Source: Hermetia illucens (taxonomy: Eukaryota > Arthropoda > Insecta > Diptera > Stratiomyidae). From it: a DNA stretch of 64,000 bases. Where the stretch lies: positions 119,116,027-119,180,026 of the forward strand of contig NC_051852.1 in NCBI RefSeq assembly GCF_905115235.1, in the 5' to 3' direction. Every line of letters starts with the position of its first letter. The first letter of the stretch is position 1. The notes under the pieces were generated by a model. The model was not told where the DNA came from. It saw only the letters and a list, made by a program, of their open reading frames with translations, and did not search any database. The position numbers and the translations under genes were made by a program. This document shows positions 10,051-21,504 of the stretch, piece after piece.

Positions 10051-11269
10051 CGAAAAAGAAACAACAAGTTTTTATTATTTCAATTACTGATAAGGTTATT
10101 AACGACCCCACTACATTTTTTGGGCTAGCTATTCGTCGACACGCAAATTCTATAGAAGGAATGAAGCAAGAAATTTGGGCAACTTTCTTCCATAAATGTT
10201 CTGCAGACGAAAATCCTCAGCATCAAAATTGTCCAGCAGGCGAGTTCAGTTGGTGTAAATGCGCAAAGCAGAAGCTAAAGGAGAACTGGATAATTTCCAC
10301 CACGAGAAGGCGCCTTTGACTGAAAAAGTTCAAACAATCATCAAACCAATCTATGAAGATTTGTCACGCGATGATCTCTTGAACAGATGTTTAGGAGCAG
10401 AGACCCAGAATAACAATGAGTCGTTAAATGCATTGATCTGGACTTTCGCTCCTAAACACTGCCATTCTAGGGCCAAGGTCGTAGAAATAGCCACTTTTCT
10501 GGCTGTAATTATTTTCAATGAAGGATTCAATAGCATTCTCAAAATCCTAGTGACAATGGGATGTCAAGTTGGTCACATATGTCAGGTTTATGCCGACCGT
10601 CGTAATGAAGCGCGAATTTGGCGGTCCGAACGACGATGGACTGACCTCGCTAAAAGAGCCAAAATTGAAACCAGAGATCAACAATCGGCCTTACAAGACC
10701 TTTTTGAAGAAACGGAGGGTGCTCTCTATGGACCAGGTATAGCAGATTAATGGTGAGTTAAAATTTTACTGTTGATAATCACATTTAAATTTTCAAATGC
10801 GTTTTTTTTCGAAACTGCATCTTGAAAATCGGCTGCCAAAATCTATCCAACCAAATTCTTTGAAATTTTCACGAATTCTAGGATAATTGCAATCGGACGG
10901 GTCGTTTTTTTTAATTCATAAAAAAAGTTTAAAAGCCTACCAAAAATTCACCTTTTAATATCTTCTAATTATCCTAGTTTGCGGACCGTGGAATATTGTC
11001 CACATTAAAACGCCATTTAGTTTTTCTTCCTCAGATGAACACAGCGCCCTCAAGCGTGGCAGCAGAAAAACACCTTTTTTTGGAGATGGGTGCATAAATT
11101 GACATGTATTCTGAAAACTGGCTACGATATCAAGCTGAACCCACATATACTAGAGATATCAATAAACATATGGTGAAAAAATCACGTTTCTATCTTTATC
11201 CAGTCCTTCAAAATAATTTTTCAAAAAAAGGCAAAAAAAAACTGCCTTCACACGGGATGACCCCCTTAA

Positions 11270-12885
11270 AAGCAACATCTGTACACAATTAATAGCATTG
11301 CATAAAACCGCAATATAAAAATACTGTACAATAAAAAGCAATCGAGCCACATGGAAGAAATACGGAAAAATAAAGTCAATAAGTCGTCTTACAAGTCTTT
11401 AAATCACATATTTTTACAATCATTTGGAACACTATGCCAAAAGTCAACTTACCCCTAGAGGAGCTATTTAGAATTCTATTTATCTTTTATTATTAACCAC
11501 TTTCGTACTGGATTCCTAGACATTTGGTGGCACTACATCTATTGGCCACTATGGGTAAAGATATTTCTCTGTGAAAAAGGTCTATCGTCTACTTTTGCCG
11601 CTTTCTATTAGAAAATTCACATTTAATACTGAATTTGAAATAAATTTGGGGATTGGTTGAAAATTCCGTGTTGAACACAGAACAAAATTGCAAATAACAA
11701 TTAAATTTTAGGTTCGAAATCATGAACAAATTCTGTCTCAGAGATAATAATCCAACTCTTTCAACTTTCAGAGTACAATAAAAATATTCGCTGAATATGC
11801 TGTATGGCGCGAAAACTTGAATTCAGCACGGAAAGAAAGATTGTTATGCCACTAGTCGCAGATACTTGGCTGCTTTCCATAACCTCTGAATCACGGCTGG
11901 ACGAGAACGCGCTGCACCCCGAATGTCAAACAGTTCAGGTATTTGGATCTGCTGAAGGGTGAGAACATATTTTGGGAAAACGAGTTTTTTAAGAAGCCGC
12001 ATGCTACGCAGAGCATTAGTTGATGTGAGGAGACGTGGAGTGTTGTTCTCGCAGTTAAGAGGTAAATGTCTTCTCTCCAACACTATAGGATTAATCTATT
12101 AGTTTTCCTTCTCAGAAATTAATTTTAAATGAAATTTTAATAGAAAATATACAAAACGTGTTTGCATACGAAATTTATATTCACATGTGTTGTCAGTAGA
12201 CCAATAGGAATAGCACTTAGGGAAACCGAGTACAAAAATCGACTTCAATGCTCTCACTTCACATACATGAAATGCCTGCTTTTCAACTTTTTAGGTTCTG
12301 CAGTCCTTTCCTAGCTTAACGATATTGTTGCCAATTAACTTTGGTTCTAGAAATCTTCAGGTGCATATTCGAAATCTTGTACATTTGTTAGGAGCTTCGG
12401 GAAAGTCAGGAAGTCGGAACTTAGTCACATTGTGTCAAACGTTTTTCTCCAGCAGTTTTGAAGAGAAAAGTGTATATAATGAGTTTTTTTCTAAATAGAA
12501 AGCATAGAATATTATATATAGTTGTGGGTTCTAAATGTATGCACCACTTAAAAAGATATGGTGCAATAATAGCTTTCAATATTTTCTGAAAGAAATTTAA
12601 TGAATATTTTGAAAATATTTCAACTAGTAATACTTAATACCAGTTTAACAATTTATATTGACAAGTTTTGCTTTGCCTTAGCGTATGGAGTATTTTAATT
12701 GCTTATAACATTCCACGCAATGGGGTACAACGGACATAGTCACGCGTTTTAACGCAGACTAATTAAAGTGCTTGTCCAAAATCGTCGGATTTTGGCGGTT
12801 CCCACAATCGCCTGCGAGAATTTTGACACAGTGATCTTTATCTCGAATAAATTCATTTATGAATTTTTATTGTACATTGATTTGC
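11270..12885. other. Intergenic stretch with one unassigned frame
   Basis: Mostly A+T-rich with no recognisable gene. A minus-strand frame at 11844-12083 (ending KAAKYLRLVA) has balanced codon use and a possible acceptor (CTGCGAG) before NNTPRLLTSTNAL. It could be a terminal exon or a TE tail. I do not recognise it. Confidence 0.3.
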
Positions 12886-13444
12886 GTACGCAGAGCGGTA
12901 GTTAGCTGGTGAAAGGTTCCGTTGCGGTTCTCCGCCCCGGGCTGATTCCAGTTAACCCGTTGGGGAGTTCCGTCCCCACGTACTCGAGAAGGGCGATCAG
13001 ACCCGAGTCTGCAAGGGACTCATCTGAAGTGGCTCTTGCCATGAAGCCTCATCGGTGGTTATTTGGTACCATAGGAACCGGGATGGCCCTCTGAGAGCAT
13101 ATGCTCCAGGAGAATTCTTGGCGGATGTGTTCTCCGCCCGGTTATTTCCGGTTGACCCCCTAGTGGGAGTTTCATGGTGGTTGTGATTATGCCTACATAG
13201 CGGGCAGAGCTCCTCGGAGCTCAAGCATGGAGTTGCGCTGTACAACTCGGGTGCCGTACTCCTTAGTTGCGGCAGAGGTGTTAGATAGGCCTCGCATCCA
13301 CTGGTATGAATGCTGCGCCTGCACTCAGTATAAACCAGGACCGCTGTGCTTGCATGGCGGGGCTCTGATTGTGGTCCCAAAATCAATCCGTGTCCGAAGA
13401 GGACCGTGGAATTATGCCTTCACGGCCGGTACTCACGTTTTTCA
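12886..13444. mobile_element. 559-bp G+C-rich retroposon with 15-bp target duplication
   Basis: TGTACATTGATTTGC occurs directly on both sides (12871-12885 and 13445-13459). The insert is strikingly G+C-rich against its A+T-rich surroundings and has no credible coding frame. The text resembles a LINE 5'UTR, so it may be a non-autonomous or internally deleted retroposon. No poly(A) is visible, so the orientation is uncertain. Confidence 0.75.
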
Positions 13445-13459
13445 TGTACATTGATTTGC

Positions 13460-13924
13460 ATAAGCATTATTTTTACTGTAAATGTTGAATAATGAATTTA
13501 TTTCGAACAGATAAATGGACAAACCAAATTTTCGGAAGTTGAAGGGATAGTTAATCCTGATTTTGTGAGGATGAAAAGATAGAATAATATTCGTCAGAAC
13601 ATGATCCTAAGTCGGGTGTTTGCTGATTTGCAGCTGGATCTTTTATTTCTTTTAAAATTCAGGAAGTGCTTTCTTCTGTGAATATATATGATGACTTAAC
13701 TGATAATCGAGTCAAACAGTAGCAATAATAAATAAAAATATCTTGATTTGTGTGAATTCTTGAATCGTCTCTAGTCCTCTATTACCTTACATATTTTACC
13801 CGGAATGTAGGTTTATAATAAATAGTTTTATTATAAATATGTGGTAATATTAGTACATATTAGATGTAACCAAGCTATTTAATTTTTTTAATAGCTGGGT
13901 TAGAAATCTTTTTTGGTATTTAAT
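13460..13924. other. Non-coding A+T-rich stretch
   Basis: I see nothing recognisable. It ends at the (GT)n tract that forms the tail of the next LINE. Confidence 0.4.
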
Positions 13925-15905
13925 TGTTATTTGTGTGTGTGTGTATCGTGGGGGAGAAGCTACAGCTACAGGTCGGGTTGGCCCATTGTACTCGCCACCC
14001 TCGTCTAACGGAATATTCCGGATCACCCAGTTTGCCACCCTTAGGATCGCATAAAGTCCTCTCTACGCTTCAGGGTAACTTCATATCTTTTACCAAACAG
14101 ATGCATGGGGACAAGAGAATCGGAAGGCATTGTAAGTCCTCAAAGTAACGCTTCCAATGCTCTGTGCCCCCCACATTATTAGTCTATGAACTGCTCTCAT
14201 TGCAGTGCTTTGAATAAATATATCCAGGGGCTGCAAATTGAGTAGTGCATTCAGAGCTGCGCCGGATGTGCTCATGGCACCAGTGATACCCAGACACACA
14301 GTTCTTTGCAGTGCGGCTAGTTTACGGTGAAAACCTTTTTGTATCACCTTAACCCACCACACGACGGATGCATATACGAACATCGGTCTAATGATGGCAA
14401 CGTATATCCACATTACCACATGAAGCCTGAGTCCCCATGTCGAGGCAAGGATCCGTCTGCACAGCCCATAAGCTGTGAGAACTCGTTTCATCTTTACCTC
14501 TACATGTTTGTTCCAAAGAAGTTTTTTATCTAAAGTGACTCCCAGATATTTCACTTCTTCGGAGAGTTGAAGGGTAGTACCCCTCATCTCAGGGAGGCAA
14601 AATCCATCCAGTTTTCTCCTTTTTGTGAATAATAATGGATTAACTGACAGATCATATCTGAGGCACCAGCTGTCTATCAAACCAACGGCGCGTTGCATAT
14701 TCCTATACACCGTTCAAAGATCCCGATCAACAAAAAGCATAGCCACGTCATCAGCATAAGCTTGAGCGTGTATTGGCAAATTTTGCAGTTCGCATAGTAG
14801 TGAGTCAATCAGCATACTCCACAGAAGTGGCGAAAGCACACCTCCTTGAGGGCAGCCCTTCGTTGCTTCTGCAGTCAGATAGCGATCGACACCCACCTCA
14901 GCGCACAGAAATCTCTGCGTTACCATAGCATGGATCCACTTAAAGCACCGTCAACACCATGCTCTCTGGCGGCATCACAAAGTTTTTGAAAAGGCGCACA
15001 ATCAAAAGCCCCTTCAATGTCCACGAACACCCCCATCGCGTACTCACCATTCAAAGTTGCATCCTCTATCTTTGTGACCAAGGAACGAAGAGCAGACTCA
15101 CAGGACTTTCCACGCTGATAAGCATGTTGGTTTTCGCTAAGTGGGTATGACCTATGTGCGTTTCCACGAATGTGACGCTCCACCAGTCTCTCCAAACCTT
15201 TCAGCAAAAATGAAGTCAAGCTGATCTGTCTGAAGTTCTTTGGATTAGAATAGTCATCTTTCCCAGGTTTCGGTATGAAGACTACCTTAACCTTTTGCCA
15301 AGAGGAAGCCACGTAGCCCAGAGCAAGACATCCTGGAGAAATATTTCTTAGAGGTCGCTCTATGTGCTTTATACCCTCCTTTAGCATTGCCGGATAGATG
15401 CCATCCATCCCAGGTGCTTTGAAATGTTCAAAGGACAGTATGGCACCTTTCACCTTTTCATGGGTAACAACCGCTTTCGCAGTGTTCCAGTTCCCATTGC
15501 AGCACTTGCGTGTTGAAGGGGTTGCAAGAACCGTCAACTCTCCCCCTGCCATTTCTTTCACCCGTTCTCCCGAGTGGTGTACTTCCAGGAGGGTCTGTAC
15601 TGAATCTAGTCTGGAGCTCGTGAAAGTACCGTCGGGTTTTCTAAGGGAGTCCAACTTGGCCGACTCATCGCTTTTTAGAACTCTGCACAGCCTTGAAGTC
15701 TCTCTTGCGCCTTCCAGTTCCTCACAGTACGCTCTAAAGGAGTCTCGTTCCGAACACCTAACGAGCCTCTTATATTCACGCTGTGAGTTCCTGAAATTTA
15801 ACCAGTCTCCGGTCTTGATACTTTTGCAATCACGGTTTAGAAGTTGCCTGGTTGATTTCCTGAGTTTTTGCGGTTTCCGGTTCCACCAAGGAACGCGCGT
15901 GGTTG
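13925..15905 (-). mobile_element. I-group (LOA-like) LINE fragment
   Basis: Three minus-strand frames form one decayed RT. The first, 14920-15654, has FEHFKAPGMDGIYPAMLK, VVFIPKPGKDDYSNPKNFRQ and VFVDIEGAFDCAPF. The second, 14714-14926, has CPQGGVLSPLLWSMLIDSLL and AYADDVAML. The third, 14090-14710, has VKYLGVTLDKKLLWNKH, IIRPMFVYASVVWW and LQRTVCLGITGAMSTSGAAL. Upstream coding reaches about 15900 (VPWWN). The 3' end is a CA microsatellite near 13940, and an RNase H domain appears deleted. Frame changes near 14712 and 14925 show it is dead. Confidence 0.85.
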
Positions 15906-15944
15906 TTGGAAGTATCTGGCATAGGCATATTGGAGTGATGGGTT

Positions 15945-17260
15945 GAATATTTTGATGAACTGCTCAACAACCAAAATATCGGCGAGTTGGAGGTTCCACC
16001 AACTGAAGACAACGGTTGTCCGTCTGTGCTGCCACCACCAAGGATAGAAGAAACAGTCCGTGCTAACCACTGTGATTCGCGATGTAGAAGTCAATGCGAG
16101 AGGCACCATCCGCGTCAAGTCCGCCCAACTACTGGCCTACGCTGACGATATTGACATTATGGGAAGAACAACCCGAGATGTACAGTCTACCTTCATCCAG
16201 ATCGAGCAGGAGGCGCGAGATCTCGGGCTGCACATTAAGGCAAGACGAAGAATATGGTGTCAACGTCAGCGCCAAAAAGCAAAGAACTTACAACATCGAA
16301 TCGTAATGGTTAAACGAAAACAATAAAAATAGGGATTACAACTTTGAGACCGTTGAAAATTTCTCCTGCCTAGGGTCGAAAATCACAGCTGATAACAGCT
16401 ATGACGATGAAATCCGCGCACGGTTGTTGGTAGCCAACAGAGCCTATTACAACTATTTTATATTTTACTGGAAACGTCTCATCATAGGGTCGCACAATTT
16501 GTCCCGTTTTTAGGCGCGGGAGATTCGCCTTCATCCTTTTCCGTCTGCAGCTTTTCGTTAAGAAAGAGCTCCCAGCGGTCTCAACTTGGAGGTGGAGGTA
16601 GGGTTTGGTGGTGGAGCTGTTGGGGATGCCCTATCATGCGTCCTCTTTAATCTGGCCCTCGAAAAAGTCATCCATGATGCTGAGGTAAATGCAAGAGATA
16701 CGATCCTCTTTAAGTCCACCCGACTACTGGCCTGTGCTGACGATATCGACATCATGGGAAGAACGACCCGAGACCTGCCTTCATCCAGATCGAGCAGGCG
16801 GCGCGAGATCTTGGGCTGCACATCAATGAAGGCAAGACAAAATATATGGTGGCAACGTCAGCACTAAGAACCAACCAGCTAACACCATCAAACCGCACTG
16901 GTCAAACGGGAAAAATAAAGATACTAGACTAGAATTTTGAGACCGTTAATAATTTCTCCAATCTAGGGTCGAAAATCACAACCGATAACAGTTACGATGA
17001 AGAAATCCGAGCCTATTTCAGCTTACAAAAAATGATACAGCCCGGAAAGTCTATAAGTGCAATATCTATGGTAGAAAAAGAAGACGAGGCAGACCCTGCC
17101 TGAGATGAAGCGATGGCGTAGGTCAGGACGTCAGACAGCTTTTAGGGATATCGAATTGGTGGGCCTCGGCGCAAAACCGGGATGTCTGGAGTTCTTTATT
17201 AAGGCAGGCCTAGACGGGATACTGGTTGTTGCGCCGTTGATGATGAGTAGAGTTGTTGGT
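15945..17260 (+). mobile_element. LINE fragment with RT segment present twice
   Basis: An RT segment with the ADDIDIMGRTTRD box occurs at 16060-16470 and again at 16586-16900, each followed by a VENF-LGSKITADNSY-type block. The second copy runs on through the C-terminus to the family 3' end (CTGGTTGTTGCGCCGTTGATGATG) near 17255. An upstream piece (about 15955-16050) reads ELLNNQNIGELEVPPTE. Heavily decayed. The same 3' end is found in minus-strand copies at 26341 and 58035. Confidence 0.75.
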
Positions 17261-17516
17261 GTTGGTTCAGCAGGCATTTTCCGGGTTTTATACTGCATCG
17301 TAGGTACCAATCCACGTTTCGCCCCGGGATCTATACTACCCTTTAACCGCCCATTATTGAACAATATATATATATATAGTTGCAACACACCTTGGGGCAT
17401 AGGACGTCAACCACACCTATGCACTACGGTACACGGTCCACAATTCGAAGACTATTTCCCACTAAGCGCTCTTGGGGCGACTCACAGTAAGTTCCACTGC
17501 ATGACATAGTCAGCAA
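17261..17516. other. Unassigned stretch
   Basis: No recognisable product. It contains a short TA run at about 17364. Confidence 0.3.
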
Positions 17517-17740
17517 TTATCGCTCCTCCTTGATGTGTGACCTACCATTGCCATTTCTGATCACTTCGTCTACGGGTACTACCCTGTACGCCGACCAAAT
17601 TCTTCTTTTGAAATAGTATGTTTTAAAATACTCGAGATAACGTCGCAAGTAGTTGTTTATAAGGGCTTGAAGCTTTCGAGTGACAGTGGTAGTCACTTTC
17701 CATGTACTACTCCCATACTGCAACACAGAAAGAACATTGA
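17517..17740 (-). mobile_element. LINE RT C-terminal fragment
   Basis: The minus frame reads YGSSTWKVTTTVTRKLQALI and NNYLRRYLEYF, then EEVIRN-type text. This matches the post-RT region of a non-LTR retrotransposon ('YGSETW.....KLQ'). Short and isolated. Confidence 0.6.
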
Positions 17741-18206
17741 CATTGAACAGTCAATGATGATACCCCTTTACTCTCTAGGAAAGGTATCGGATTTCCATGA
17801 TACAGAAACTGCAGGAGAGCTCTCATGATTTTTCCGTCAGTCGCAGTCCGGTACGACGACTTGAACAGCGCCCAAGAGGCGTAAGCCGTCTTCGTCCCTC
17901 TCTCAATAATTTTTAATATTTGGTTTTTTTTTCAAAGGGTATTAAGATTATCAGATTCCACACATCGTTTAAATGTTTGGTTAGTACTCCGAAATGGGTT
18001 GAAAGATGCGGGAAACGTTTTATTCTGTTTTCTGAAATTGTCTCTTCTCCAGTTCCACACTTGTATTATTTTATAAAACTGGCAGTTCTATTCTACTGAT
18101 AAAATAGGATTTGTAATCACAGTGTCTGGTTTTCAATTTTCGCTTCAATACAAAATATTTTTCAGGAATGCAATAAAAATATTTAAACTTAATTCCAGCC
18201 TACACC
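17741..18206. promoter_or_regulatory. Upstream region of REXO2
   Basis: No coding frame. TTCCAG at 18193-18198, just before the ATG, could be a splice acceptor. The gene may therefore have an upstream exon, possibly with a mitochondrial presequence, which I could not locate. Confidence 0.35.
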
Positions 18207-18840
18207 ATGCCGTCAGATAAAAACAAGAACTGTATAGTTTGGATGGACTTAGAAATGACTGGACTTGAAGAGAAGGATACAATTTTGGAGGCTAGCTGTA
18301 TTCTAACAGATGAAAATCTTAACATTGTAGCCGAAGGTCCGAATATCGTTATACACCAACCAGATTCAGTTCTAAATTCTATGAATGATTGGTGTAAAAA
18401 GCATCATCAGGAGGTATTTTAGCTTTCTACCATATTTAAACAACTCCATAACTATTATGATATATTTTTAGACTGGCTTAACCGATCAATCAAGAAATTC
18501 TAAAATTTCGACGGAGGAAGCAGAGAAAGCCTTGCTGAAGTTCGTCGAAGAATACATTCCACCTAAGACTTGCCCTCTCGCAGGAAATAGTGTGTACATG
18601 GATCGGTTGTTCTTGCGAAAATATATGCCACAATTAAATGACTACTTGCACTATCGAATCATCGACGTATCGTCCGTGAAAGAATTATGTAAACGCTGGA
18701 ATCCAACTTTATTTTCTCAGGCCCCCCAGAAAAAATTAGTTCATCGTAGTTTAGACGATATTAAAGAAAGTATAGAAGAACTAAAATATTATAAACGGTA
18801 CATGTTTTTAAATGATCCAGAAGTGCACAAAACGTCATAA
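18207..18840 (+). CDS. REXO2: Oligoribonuclease (REXO2/Orn family)
   Basis: A 3'-5' exoribonuclease of the DEDDh class that degrades di- and short oligoribonucleotides. The animal protein acts in mitochondria and cytosol. Exons 18207-18413 and 18472-18840 are joined across a 58-bp GT-AG intron and give 191 residues, close to bacterial Orn. Catalytic residues are visible: D and E in [10 protein letters not shown] in [11 protein letters not shown] and D in [14 protein letters not shown]-like and DVSSVKEL segments also match Orn. As written there is no mitochondrial targeting sequence, so either the predicted start is cytosolic or a 5' exon is missing. Flanking DNA is TE-rich but the gene itself is intact. 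Confidence 0.93.
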
Positions 18841-18878
18841 GATTTTATTTATAAATTTATCGTAATAGTTCAAAGTAT

Positions 18879-18884
18879 AATAAA
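18879..18884 (+). terminator. REXO2 poly(A) signal
   Basis: AATAAA 39 nt after the REXO2 stop codon. Confidence 0.7.
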
Positions 18885-18899
18885 AAGATATGAATGCTG

Positions 18900-20129
18900 C
18901 TTTGAGAAAAAGCCAATTAACAAAAAGTCGATTTTTTGCAACCATGAGTAAGTCTATGTAAAAGCAAGTCATTATCAACGAAAGTAATAAATTCACTCAT
19001 TCATTCATTCAAAGTTATTGTTTTACCGAATGGTTTCGAAATATTGAAGAAATCGATGTCGCAAATATGTTCTAAGTTTCTAGAATCGGTTGTCCCCAAA
19101 CCTTGCTCTCCTTCTCTCTGGTTTCAATAATCACTGAATAGTTTTAAAATTGGAACTCGATGCAAGTAACTTTCCGCTAATGTTTCTCGATACACATGAT
19201 TCCTCAACATGTTGATAATTGTATTAAATAGTAAATTATTTTTATTTAAAATAAATTACGTAATTGTTCAATTTGCACATCCAACAAAAAACGGGGGCAC
19301 GCCGTATATTAGCCTAGTTGATAGCGCGGGTGATAGCCGTTGATTTTCCACATCATTCCACCACATTTCGTAATATTGTTGGCTAAGAGCCAAGGAATGT
19401 GAATCAAGCGCTAGGGCAGACTCACCGCTAGCTTTAAACAAACAAAAGTCTTGCTTGATGAATATTAAAACATTACTTTATTGAACAGTACGTTTATACA
19501 TAAATTTTCCTTACGTTGTTAAATTCTTACTTTACTAAGCTCATCACACATTCTGCAAATGCCCCGGTTAATGTTCTCCATACGCAAGCAATAATAGATG
19601 CAAGAATGTTAACCTTTCTTATACAATACAAAAAGAATTCAAATTATTCCTGAACGATAAATGAAATATGAAAAGCTAATTTTTGTTTGCAGTACTCCTG
19701 AATGCAACCTGTTTACATGATCAAGTCTAATATTGCTGTGAGTGAGCTTTATACTACAGGTGACCTGCATCAATCGTACTCCTAGCTAATTCCTCTTACT
19801 TATGATACTTAATCCTAAACATCCAGCCACGAGTTGCATCCACACGAAAGACGGGACAACTAGTCCATCGTGAAGTTAACATAAATCATTAGGCTTTATT
19901 CCTTGTTTTCCCTTTGTTTGTGTGTACTTTTGCGTGGCCGGATTAGTTTAGCTTATTGGCTAAGCTCTATCATATTCACCGCTTTATAATTTCTGTATTA
20001 TCCCAATGGATTTTTGATCCTGGGTTATAGAAACATACATAACAACACGTTCACGATCGTTTTTCCCACCTAACCGTAGCAAGGGTCGACGAACCTAGAG
20101 ATGGACGGAAAGTAGCATGCGAAGGACCA
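18900..20129. other. Intergenic A+T-rich stretch
   Basis: I find no gene, no clear repeat and no long frame here. Confidence 0.45.
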
Positions 20130-21240
20130 CATCACAACGGGAAAAAGCTTTATGGGAAAATATGTGGCATCATGCGAAAGCGTATTGCTATATCCCCGAT
20201 TGTCGCACACTCAAGCAGTGACGCGATGTTTGACATCTTCAGAGACAGGTACGTGGCATATTCGAGACAGTAGAAATTACGGATTGAAAACAGAGCCCGC
20301 TGGACCAGACTGTTAGTGGGCAGAACTCCTTCAGATTGAGTGTCTTGAGTACATCATGTAAATCTTTCAAGACTAATCCCGGCCCAGAAATCACAAATGG
20401 GAATGCTTAGGTTTTCTCTAGTCTCCATTCTTGCTTTATATCGTCGGCGAAGGGATTTTTCTTCTCTGTTATTCAACAATGTTCCGGTCTAACGATACCA
20501 CTGCATCGATAAGTACGCACATTATATCTTGAAAAGCAGTCATGCCCTTGCCATATTGGACGGTGGCAATAGTGTGGTCCCACATTTCTTTGACCCTGAT
20601 TTCAAATTAGTCCAAAATTCTCCGTGGAGTATATTTATAAAACGGATCATATTTTAGCACTGGATCATACTTCAACACAAGGTTTTGATGGCGAATTTTG
20701 GCAGAGCTATGACGACTAGTGTACTCGCAACTGGCCAGCATCCTGTAAGCATATGTATGGTCTCCTCCTCGTAGTTGTATAAGTTACAACTCGAGTTAGC
20801 AATTGAGAAGTCATGAAGGAAAACAGTATTTCTCAACTTTTCCGCAGTTCTATTGTGTATGCTGTTGTTTAGAAGAACTACCCTTACCCGTCTGACTCTA
20901 AATCCGTATTATTCACATAGAATGTCGAGAATGACGAAGGTGTTAATTGCCATGATTTTATTTCCTCGAAAAAGCAGTTTTTCGGACAAGATCCCGACAT
21001 CGCACAGATTCCTCCAGCAAATGTTGTTTTTTGGAATATGTCCAGGTATTCGTATACGTCATCCGAATCGATTCCTTCAATGTAGATGACATTGTAGCTG
21101 TATTCTTCATTGTTGGAGTGTGTCCCCAAACATGCCATGCCATGTTTCTCCAAACAGCACTGCAGGCCGATATCCATCCAAAACCGGATGGTGATATCCG
21201 TCAAATAGCGAAGTTGATTTTGGTCTTTGACATACAATTG
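20130..21240 (-). mobile_element. Decayed non-LTR retrotransposon
   Basis: The minus frame at 20884-21237 reads YVKDQNQLRYLTDITIRF and ACL-type text, then YEYLDIFQKTT. It resembles the region after the RT catalytic box in LINEs of the 'LYVKD...FGLEKC...YKYLGI' type. Minus-strand sequence down to about 20130 has fragments of a Cys/His motif (CNLYNYEEETIHML). Many stops. The clade is not resolved. Confidence 0.55.
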
Positions 21241-21504
21241 AACGTCGTCAATATGTTTGATTTGGAATCTGTATTTGTTTCATGTAAAGGATGGGATAAA
21301 GACTAAAGAAAACCACAACGGACTTTGAGAGTTGCTTTGGCAGATTCTCCGCCTGATTGGAATCTCTTCTGATTTTTTGTTCTGTTTGTGAAGACACCGA
21401 TAATACTAACGCTCCAATTTTTCATCACTGTTCTTCGGAGAAGTACCACATTCGGGTTGTTTTGTACAAATGTATTATAAATCTTGTAGTAACGACGAAT
21501 ATAG

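Larger units (their letters stand above)
8022..10083 (-). mobile_element. Penelope-like element with inverted terminal repeats
   Basis: The element sits inside the Kolobok transposase gene, flanked by TTACTGATAAG at 8011-8021 and 10084-10094 (a likely 11-bp target duplication). On the minus strand it carries one long frame with RT and GIY-YIG domains, then a 3'UTR with a tandem repeat and a terminal segment containing a hammerhead ribozyme. The same terminal segment, inverted and lacking about 31 bp, occurs at the other end (10010-10083). Such inverted arrangements are known for Penelope copies. About 36-42 bp between the left target repeat and the terminal repeat are unexplained. The copy is 5'-truncated but nearly identical to the copy at 22938, so both are young. 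Confidence 0.88.
7652..10750 (+). pseudogene. Kolobok-like transposase, interrupted
   Basis: Remains of the transposase gene inside the TTAA element. The first piece is about 7652-7830, followed by a TA-repeat expansion. It continues at about 7900-8021 in another frame and resumes after the Penelope insertion at about 10095-10265 and 10259-10750. The family-typical run CLGAETQNNNESLNALIW is preserved. A shorter relative of the 3' part lies at 21505-22300. Confidence 0.65.
7265..11265 (+). mobile_element. Kolobok-like (TTAA) DNA transposon with nested insertion
   Basis: The ends are inverted: GGGGGTCATCCCGTGTG at 7265 and its complement ending at 11265. TTAA lies on both sides (7261-7264 and 11266-11269), so it is a target duplication. 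Transposase pieces read in the plus direction: an N-terminal stretch from 7652 (RTKGDRFNVQRHARTKKRVF, ISAKKLLASMN), GIGGKRAGKLTDK before the nested element, then VINDPTTFFGLAIRRHANSI, NCPAGEFSWCK and GAETQNNNESLNALIWTFAP up to the stop near 10750. This C-terminal signature is that of Kolobok-type (Mutator-like domain) transposases. The gene is dead: a TA microsatellite expansion, a Penelope insertion at 8022-10083 and a frame change near 10260 interrupt it. Confidence 0.75.

Noticed and set aside
11844-12083. 79-codon minus-strand frame as a gene
   Set aside because: Balanced codon use, but there is no recognisable domain, no partner exon and no clear start; left as unassigned.
12909-13454. 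Frames on both strands of the G+C-rich insert
   Set aside because: Open frames are expected by chance at this composition; no family resemblance and the insert is a retroposon.
20853-21306. Plus-strand frames opposite the LINE RT
   Set aside because: Shadows of the minus-strand retrotransposon remains.
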